Assembly (NCBI RefSeq): GCF_003050705.1
Contig: NZ_QAOG01000004.1
Span: forward strand, 124,001 to 188,000
Length of the DNA: 64,000 nucleotides
DNA from: Sphingomonas aurantiaca
Lineage (GTDB): Bacteria; Pseudomonadota; Alphaproteobacteria; Sphingomonadales; Sphingomonadaceae
Direction of reading: 5' to 3'
Shown here: positions 59,591 through 64,000 of the stretch, piece by piece
Layout of the letters: the number at the start of each line of letters is the position of its first letter
Numbering within the stretch: the first letter of the stretch is position 1
The notes under the pieces: model-generated
The model's input: only the letters and a program-made list of their open reading frames with translations
Told to the model about the DNA's origin: nothing
The model's database searches: none
Made by a program: the position numbers and the translations under genes

Positions 59591-61041
59591 GATTGTCGCA
59601 GGAAACGCTCGACCGGCTGCCCGCGGGCGTCGTCCGGCCCGGCTATGACCGGTCGCGCGTGACCCGCGGCGTGGTGCATCTGGGCATCGGCGCGTTCCAC
59701 CGCGCGCATCAGGCGGCGGTGTTCGAACAGGCGCTGGCGGCGGGGGACCTGCGCTGGGGAATCACCGGCGTGTCGCTGCGATCTGCCGGCGTGCGCGATC
59801 AGCTCGCGCCGCAGAACGGACTCTATACGCTCGTGGTGCGCGACGGCGCGGGCGAGCGGTTGCAGGTGATCGGCGCTGTGATGGACGTGCTGGTCGCGCC
59901 CGAGGATCCGGCCGCGGTCGTTGCGGCCCTCGCGTCGGTGGACACGCATATCGTCACGCTGACGATCACCGAGAAGGGGTATAAGCTCGATTCCGCGACG
60001 GGGCTGTTGCAGGTCGGCGACGCTGACGTCGCGCACGACCTGGCCTCGCTCGATGCCCCGCGAACTGCGCCCGGGTTTCTGGTGGCCGGGCTGGCGGCAC
60101 GGCACGCGGCGGGTCTCGGTCCGCTCACGATCCTGTCGTGCGACAATCTGCCGCATAACGGTACGCTCCTGCGCGATGCAGTGCTGGCGATGGCGGGGGC
60201 GCATGACCCGGCCTTGCGCGACTGGATCGCCGCTGCAGTGACGTTTCCGCAGACGATGGTCGACCGGATCGTGCCGGCCACGACGGCGGACGACATCGCT
60301 GCGACGCGCGCGACGCTGGGTGTCGAGGATCAGGCGATGGTGAAGGCGGAGCCGTTCACCCAGTGGGTGATCGAGGATCGCTTTGCGGGCGAACGGCCCG
60401 ATCTGGCGGCGTTCGGTGTCCAGCTGACCGATGCGGTGGCGCCGTGGGAGGATGCGAAGCTGCGGCTGCTCAACGGTGCGCATTCGGGGATTGCGTATCT
60501 GGGCGGGCTGGCCGGGCTCGATTTCGTGCACGAGGTGGTCGCGCGGCCCGAGGGGCGGGCGTTTGTCGAGGCGTTGTGGGACGAGAGTGCAGCGACGCTC
60601 GATCCGCCCGCTGGGCTCGACATCGCGCAGTATCGCGGGGCGTTGATGGCGCGGTTCGCTAACCCGGCGCTCCAGCATCGCACGCGGCAGATCGCGATGG
60701 ACGGGTCGCAGAAATTGCCGCAGCGGCTGTTGGCGCCGATGGCGGAGCGTTGCGCGGCGGGGCTGCCGGTCGATGCGCTCGCGCTGGCGGTGGCGGCATG
60801 GATGCGGTGGCAGTCGGGCGTTACCGATGCGGGGGAGGTCTTCGCGATCGACGACCCGATGAGCGACCGGCTGGGAAAAGCGGTCCGCGATGCGGGGACG
60901 ATGCAGGAGCGTGTCGACGGGCTGTTCGGGCTGTTGTCGTTTAGGCCCGACTCGGAGCTGCGCGTGTTGGTAGCTGCCAAGCTGGCGGCGCTGGAAAGTT
61001 CGGGGGCCATGACGGCGATCGACGGGCTGCGCAGGGCGTAG
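59587..61041 (+). CDS. uxuB: Fructuronate reductase (mannitol dehydrogenase family)
   Basis: UxuB reduces D-fructuronate to D-mannonate with NADH. The 484-residue protein has the dinucleotide-binding HLGIGAFHRAHQA (residues 31-43), HIVTLTITEKGY, LSCDNLPHNG, FPQTMVDRIVPAT and KLRLLNGAHSGIAYLG, the signature set of the mannitol dehydrogenase family. The GTG start overlaps the uxaC stop (GTGA). It is the last gene of the rightward operon and is followed by a strong hairpin. Specificity for fructuronate is inferred from the operon. Confidence 0.94.
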   Translation: MRLSQETLDRLPAGVVRPGYDRSRVTRGVVHLGIGAFHRAHQAAVFEQALAAGDLRWGITGVSLRSAGVRDQLAPQNGLYTLVVRDGAGERLQVIGAVMDVLVAPEDPAAVVAALASVDTHIVTLTITEKGYKLDSATGLLQVGDADVAHDLASLDAPRTAPGFLVAGLAARHAAGLGPLTILSCDNLPHNGTLLRDAVLAMAGAHDPALRDWIAAAVTFPQTMVDRIVPATTADDIAATRATLGVEDQAMVKAEPFTQWVIEDRFAGERPDLAAFGVQLTDAVAPWEDAKLRLLNGAHSGIAYLGGLAGLDFVHEVVARPEGRAFVEALWDESAATLDPPAGLDIAQYRGALMARFANPALQHRTRQIAMDGSQKLPQRLLAPMAERCAAGLPVDALALAVAAWMRWQSGVTDAGEVFAIDDPMSDRLGKAVRDAGTMQERVDGLFGLLSFRPDSELRVLVAAKLAALESSGAMTAIDGLRRA

Positions 61042-61063
61042 CGCCGTCGATCGGCGACACGAA

Positions 61064-61088
61064 AATGGGCCGGGGTTACCGGCCCATT
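61064..61088. terminator. Bidirectional hairpin terminator after uxuB
   Basis: AATGGGCCGG at 61064-61073 pairs with CCGGCCCATT at 61079-61088 around the 5-base loop GGTTA. It lies 22 bases past the uxuB stop and 3 bases past the end of the leftward small-protein gene, so it can end both transcripts. The A-rich left flank gives a T-rich tail for the minus strand. Confidence 0.8.
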
Positions 61089-61091
61089 CGC

Positions 61092-61355
61092 TTAGTTGCT
61101 GTCGGAGTTGTCGTCTTCGTGATCGATGATCAGATAGGCGACGCCCGCGAGGATGCCTGCGCCGATGACGATCGGAACGATGCTCGACTCCTGGAGGCCG
61201 GCAAGCTTGCTCGACTTCGAAGTAGCCGTGCCGGTGCGGACCGACGATGCGACCGACAGCGACTGCGCGGGGTTTGCAACAGGCGCTGCGTTCGCTGCGA
61301 CCGGCAGTGCGGTCATAGCAACGGCGGAAACGCCGAGAATCCAAGATTTAATCAT
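61092..61355 (-). CDS. Small exported hypothetical protein with C-terminal hydrophobic helix
   Basis: The 87-residue product has a signal peptide (MIKSWILGVSAVAMTALPVAANA). A short Ser/Thr-rich mature part follows, then a hydrophobic helix (SSIVPIVIGAGILAGVAYLII, about residues 58-78) and an acidic tail (DHEDDNSDSN). This resembles small envelope proteins common in sphingomonads with no assigned function. Convergent with uxuB and sharing its terminator. Confidence 0.7.
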   Translation of the reverse strand: MIKSWILGVSAVAMTALPVAANAAPVANPAQSLSVASSVRTGTATSKSSKLAGLQESSIVPIVIGAGILAGVAYLIIDHEDDNSDSN

Positions 61356-61546
61356 AAGTCACTCTCTCATGTACCAGCCGAAGCGGCTGCCCATACTGCA
61401 ACGGTTCGGAGTCGCGGCCGTTCCCACCGTCGAGTCCGCCATGCCGGGCAATCCGTAGGGGAAAGCGGGTAAGTGACTGTATCGCCTGCGAGGATTTGCT
61501 GCATTGCGGAATGAAATATTTTCCGCCGCCGGGAATAGGTTGCGGG

Positions 61547-61903
61547 TCAGGTGCCGGCTTCGCGGGTGGCAAGTCCCGGTTTGGCGGGATCGATCGCGTC
61601 ATGGTCTCGATCGTCATGGTAGCGGACGGTCCATTGGGGATGTCCGGTCGGGCTTAGGACGATATCCGGCAGACCGACCGGATCGCTACCGGTCTCGACC
61701 CAGCCTGCGCCGTGGCACGCATCGCAGGTCGTGCGACGGCAGCGGAAGCTGACGAGATCTATCTCGGTGTTCCATTGCCCGCGGCCGCGACAGACGGGAC
61801 ATAGCGCGTCGAGCGTGCCGGTCCGCGACTGGAGCGGGATCGTGTCGAATGCGTTCGGACTGTCCGGACCGTCGCAAAAGACGATATTGCTGGCGTGGGG
61901 CAT
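61547..61903 (-). CDS. Hypothetical protein with paired CxxC zinc-knuckle motifs
   Basis: The 118-residue protein has CPVCRGRGQW near residue 36 and CDACHGAGW near residue 60. The Cys-x-x-Cys-x-G-x-G pattern is that of the DnaJ-type zinc-binding repeats. No J domain or other DnaJ region is present. The C-terminal part (DIVLSPTGHPQWTVRYHDD) is not recognised. The start at 61903 was chosen over an ATG at 61930 because an AGG site precedes it. Possible roles include RNA binding or a redox-zinc chaperone, but there is no direct evidence. Confidence 0.6.
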   Translation of the reverse strand: MPHASNIVFCDGPDSPNAFDTIPLQSRTGTLDALCPVCRGRGQWNTEIDLVSFRCRRTTCDACHGAGWVETGSDPVGLPDIVLSPTGHPQWTVRYHDDRDHDAIDPAKPGLATREAGT

Positions 61904-62033
61904 GCAACCTACTTGATCGAGAGGGTCCATCGGCGAGGCACCGCCGGACGGCAATCCATCGCATCCATAGCAGCATTGTCCGGCAAATCGCGGGGGATTC
62001 CCCCGCCGCGATGCCGGACCAAGGTCATTCCTG

Positions 62034-62399
62034 TTATGCGGCGGACGTGATCGGCGCTGGCGTCTGCTGGTGCTGGACCACGCGCCATTCCTCATGTTCG
62101 AGCCGGCGCATCGTCGTCGTGCAATAGGCGACATAGCCATCGGCGCCCTCGCGCTGCGCCTCGGCCTTGTAGGCGATCGCGATCAGCCCCTCTTGCGGGC
62201 GCATGATCTGCTGCTCGCTGAACGTAACGCTCGACCAGCGCGGTGTCTTCGAGACTGCCTCGATCGCCTGTGCGCCAGTGAGGACGAAGGGCTGCTCCGG
62301 CAGCACCATGACGCACTCGTCATCGATGAGTGCGTGATACTGGTCGGCGTCGCCCGTCCAGAGGCTCTCTTCGAAATTCCAAACCCGATTGTCGTCCAT
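62034..62399 (-). CDS. SnoaL-like/DUF4440-type small protein
   Basis: The 121-residue protein has the pattern of NTF2-like (SnoaL/DUF4440) folds: an N-terminal helix (FEESLWTGDADQYHALID), a strand pair with ECVMVLPEQPFVLTGAQAI, and a final TTTMRRLEHEEWRVVQHQQT. GGAG lies 7 bases before the ATG at 62399. These proteins bind small ligands or act as isomerases or hydrolases; the specific role is unknown. Confidence 0.7.
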   Translation of the reverse strand: MDDNRVWNFEESLWTGDADQYHALIDDECVMVLPEQPFVLTGAQAIEAVSKTPRWSSVTFSEQQIMRPQEGLIAIAYKAEAQREGADGYVAYCTTTMRRLEHEEWRVVQHQQTPAPITSAA

Positions 62400-62604
62400 C
62401 AAACGTCTCCTGTGTCGGCTAAGGAGCGTCAGGGACTCGAATTCGTTCCTCGAACAGGACGAAAACACGCGTCAATGTAACGTAGGATAGCTGCGCGGTG
62501 CCGCCGAGACGTATCGGTGCGACACACGGTGCTCGCAACGGCATGGCGCATGGCGTATGCACGCAAAAGTGCCGCCGGCGCGCTAAGGGCACCGGACGAC
62601 AGGC

Positions 62605-62664
62605 GGGGGCGGATCGATGGATCCTGCCCCCGTTTCATCATCCCAGCGAGCGGCGAACCGCTCG
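62605..62664. terminator. Two hairpins downstream of rpsU
   Basis: CGAGCGG-CGAA-CCGCTCG (62647-62664) is a 7-base stem with a GNRA-like loop, 10 bases past the rpsU stop. A second GC-rich stem built from GGGGGC and GCCCCC runs at about 62605-62631. Together they are likely to end the rpsU message. Confidence 0.55.
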
Positions 62665-62674
62665 GCTGGAGGAC

Positions 62675-62875
62675 TTAATTGTCGCGTTCGGCCCGCTTGC
62701 GGTCTGCCTTGCGTGCACGGCTCACAGCAGCGGCATGCTCACGTGCGCGCTTCTCCGAGGGCTTCTCGTAGTGACGGCGCAACTTCATTTCACGATAGAC
62801 GCCTTCGCGCTGCAGCTTCTTCTTGAGAGCGCGGAGGGCTTGATCGACATTGTTGTCGCGAACGATGATCTGCAT
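62675..62875 (-). CDS. rpsU: 30S ribosomal protein S21
   Basis: The 66-residue basic protein reads [20 protein letters not shown] at the start, followed by the conserved [20 protein letters not shown] and a basic tail. This is the alphaproteobacterial S21. S21 binds near the 16S 3' end in the small subunit and affects initiation. It is a single-gene unit here. Confidence 0.97.
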   Translation of the reverse strand: MQIIVRDNNVDQALRALKKKLQREGVYREMKLRRHYEKPSEKRAREHAAAVSRARKADRKRAERDN

Positions 62876-63237
62876 GGTAGAAAGGCTTTCGACGCGCAGC
62901 GGCGCAATGGTGAGTTGCCGTCGCTTTATGGCGCAGTGGCAAGGAAGCCAACCCCGGAAATGCATTGGAAGGCGCAGATCGGCGCTTCCGGGCACGATCC
63001 GGCGCCTTCAATCCGGTAATTTCAGCGGGACCGGTCCCGCAATGGGCGGTCGCAGCCGATACCTGCCGGATCCCGAGTCGCCGATCCGAATCGGCTCGCG
63101 CGCTGGTATCTCGCGTTTCTGCGTAGTTCCCGAGGGGCACGGCGCCGATCGCGATCGGGTAGACCGGCCACGACTTTCCGAACTCCGATCCGCCGGTCGC
63201 CGCAGCGCGGGCGGAGCTTTCCTGCGAGGACGTTGCG
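62876..63237. other. Intergenic region upstream of rpsU and the flavoprotein gene
   Basis: About 360 bases lack a gene. On the minus strand a promoter-like pair TTGGCT (62946-62951) and TAAAGC (62923-62928) with 17-base spacing lies before rpsU. A perfect 16-base palindrome GCGGGACCGGTCCCGC sits at 63025-63040. AGGACG lies just before the flavoprotein start. The rest shows nothing clear. Confidence 0.4.
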
Positions 63238-63921
63238 ATGATCGTCGATGAGCGAACTTCACCGGGCGGGGGCCATGCGGTGATCCTGTGCCACCCCGAT
63301 CCGGCGAGCTTCAATCACGCGATCGCACGGACCTACCGCGATACGGTGATCGCGGCCGGGCAGCGCGTCGTCCTGCGCGACCTGTATGCGATCGGGTTCG
63401 ACCCCGTGCTGACCGCGGCGGAGCGCCCGACTCTACCGAGCCCGGCCTGTCGCCAGGACGTGCTGGACGAGATCGCCGCGATCGACGGGTGCGAGGTGTT
63501 CGTGCTGATCTACCCGATCTGGTTCGGGAGCGCGCCGGCGATGCTCAAGGGCTATGTCGAGCGGGTGTTCGGCGCGGGGGTGAAACCCGAGCCGATGCAG
63601 GGCCGGGTACGGACCAACCTGCTCGGGGGACGGCGCCTGCTGAGCTTCTCGACGTCGGCGGCCAACAAGACCTGGCTCGACGAACAGGGTCAGGGTCAGG
63701 GGCTGAACGCTATCTTCGACCAATATATCGTCCACGCCTTCGGGATGCGATCGCAGGAGCATCGGCGATTTACCCAGATCGTGCCGGGCCTGACCCCGTC
63801 TGCCGCCAGCCTCCACCTCCAGGATGTCGCTGCGCAGGCGCGCCGGACCTGCGCGCAGATCGCGTTCGGCGACGAGGCGCTGTTGGCCGATCCGGGACTC
63901 GTCGCGCGCATCGCATGCTGA
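63238..63921 (+). CDS. Flavodoxin-fold NAD(P)H:quinone oxidoreductase family protein
   Basis: The 227-residue protein has the flavodoxin-like fold of the NQO1/MdaB-type oxidoreductases. It shows ILCHPDPASFNHAIARTY (FMN/FAD phosphate loop), VLRDLYAIGFDPVL, VLIYPIWFGSAPAMLKGYVERVF and LLSFSTSAANKTWL. It probably reduces quinones or similar electrophiles with NAD(P)H in the cytoplasm. The C-terminal 50 residues are less typical. Confidence 0.85.
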   Translation: MIVDERTSPGGGHAVILCHPDPASFNHAIARTYRDTVIAAGQRVVLRDLYAIGFDPVLTAAERPTLPSPACRQDVLDEIAAIDGCEVFVLIYPIWFGSAPAMLKGYVERVFGAGVKPEPMQGRVRTNLLGGRRLLSFSTSAANKTWLDEQGQGQGLNAIFDQYIVHAFGMRSQEHRRFTQIVPGLTPSAASLHLQDVAAQARRTCAQIAFGDEALLADPGLVARIAC

Positions 63922-63947
63922 ACCGCATGCCCATCGAAGGAAACCAT

Positions 63948-64000
63948 ATGCCCTACACACCGCGCTCCGCCGCCGATTGCGCGTCACGGCTGCGAAACCG
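63948..64000 (+). CDS. Start of a coding region running off the right edge
   Basis: GAAGGAAACCAT precedes an ATG, giving a good ribosome site. The frame reads MPYTPRSAADCASRLRN before the window ends. It lies 26 bases after the quinone-reductase-like gene on the same strand, suggesting an operon. Too little is visible to name a family. Confidence 0.4.
   Translation, partial: MPYTPRSAADCASRLRN

Overview
The window is high-GC DNA with the gene order and protein types of a Sphingomonas-like alphaproteobacterium (order Sphingomonadales). Evidence includes the trpF-trpB-trpA-accD order, many large TonB-dependent receptors with long signal regions, flavin-dependent tryptophan halogenases inside sugar-utilisation clusters, and a ManD mannonate dehydratase of the sphingomonad type. 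No rRNA, tRNA, CRISPR array, transposase or phage gene was seen.

Layout. 1-4360 (all minus): housekeeping genes for tryptophan, fatty-acid and pyrimidine synthesis (accD fragment, trpA, trpB, trpF, pyrF) and a small LapA-type membrane protein. 4465-8545: a patatin-like lipase, an EEP-fold phosphodiesterase, a small secreted putative metalloprotein and an unlisted 46-residue membrane protein. 8546-15790: a 2-oxoglutarate/Fe(II) oxygenase, then a two-partner secretion set (FhaC-like transporter, repeat-bearing FHA-like exoprotein) with an L,D-transpeptidase gene one base downstream, and a Crp/Fnr regulator without a normal start codon. 16075-27212 (all minus): an alpha-glucan cluster made of a DUF6445-like protein, a TonB receptor, two tryptophan halogenases, a GH13 and a GH31 enzyme, with four of the genes joined by 4-base stop/start overlaps. 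27377-33574: a LOV-domain hybrid histidine kinase, a CsbD-like stress protein, trehalase and an SDR.

33677-47541 holds a GH39 enzyme and a set that reads as extracytoplasmic sugar oxidation plus gluconate use: Tat-exported Gfo/Idh oxidoreductase, Tat-exported SMP-30 lactonase, secreted cupin, TonB receptor, gluconokinase, FCD/GntR regulator and GntP permease. A LuxR-type regulator and a very large double beta-helix protein follow. 47471-61041 is a glucuronoxylan locus built as two divergent operons around one operator-like site. Leftward are GH67 alpha-glucuronidase, KDG kinase, GH10 xylanase and an SGNH esterase. Rightward are GH3, ManD, an MFS hexuronate carrier, UxaC and UxuB. Together they cut acetylated glucuronoxylan, release glucuronate and convert it through fructuronate, mannonate and KDG to KDPG. 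Only the KDPG aldolase is not in view.

61092-64000 contains small hypothetical proteins, rpsU, a quinone-reductase-like flavoprotein and the first codons of a further gene. LacI-type pseudo-palindromes sit before GH39, before the LuxR/beta-helix pair and between GH67 and GH3, which suggests one shared carbohydrate regulator encoded elsewhere.
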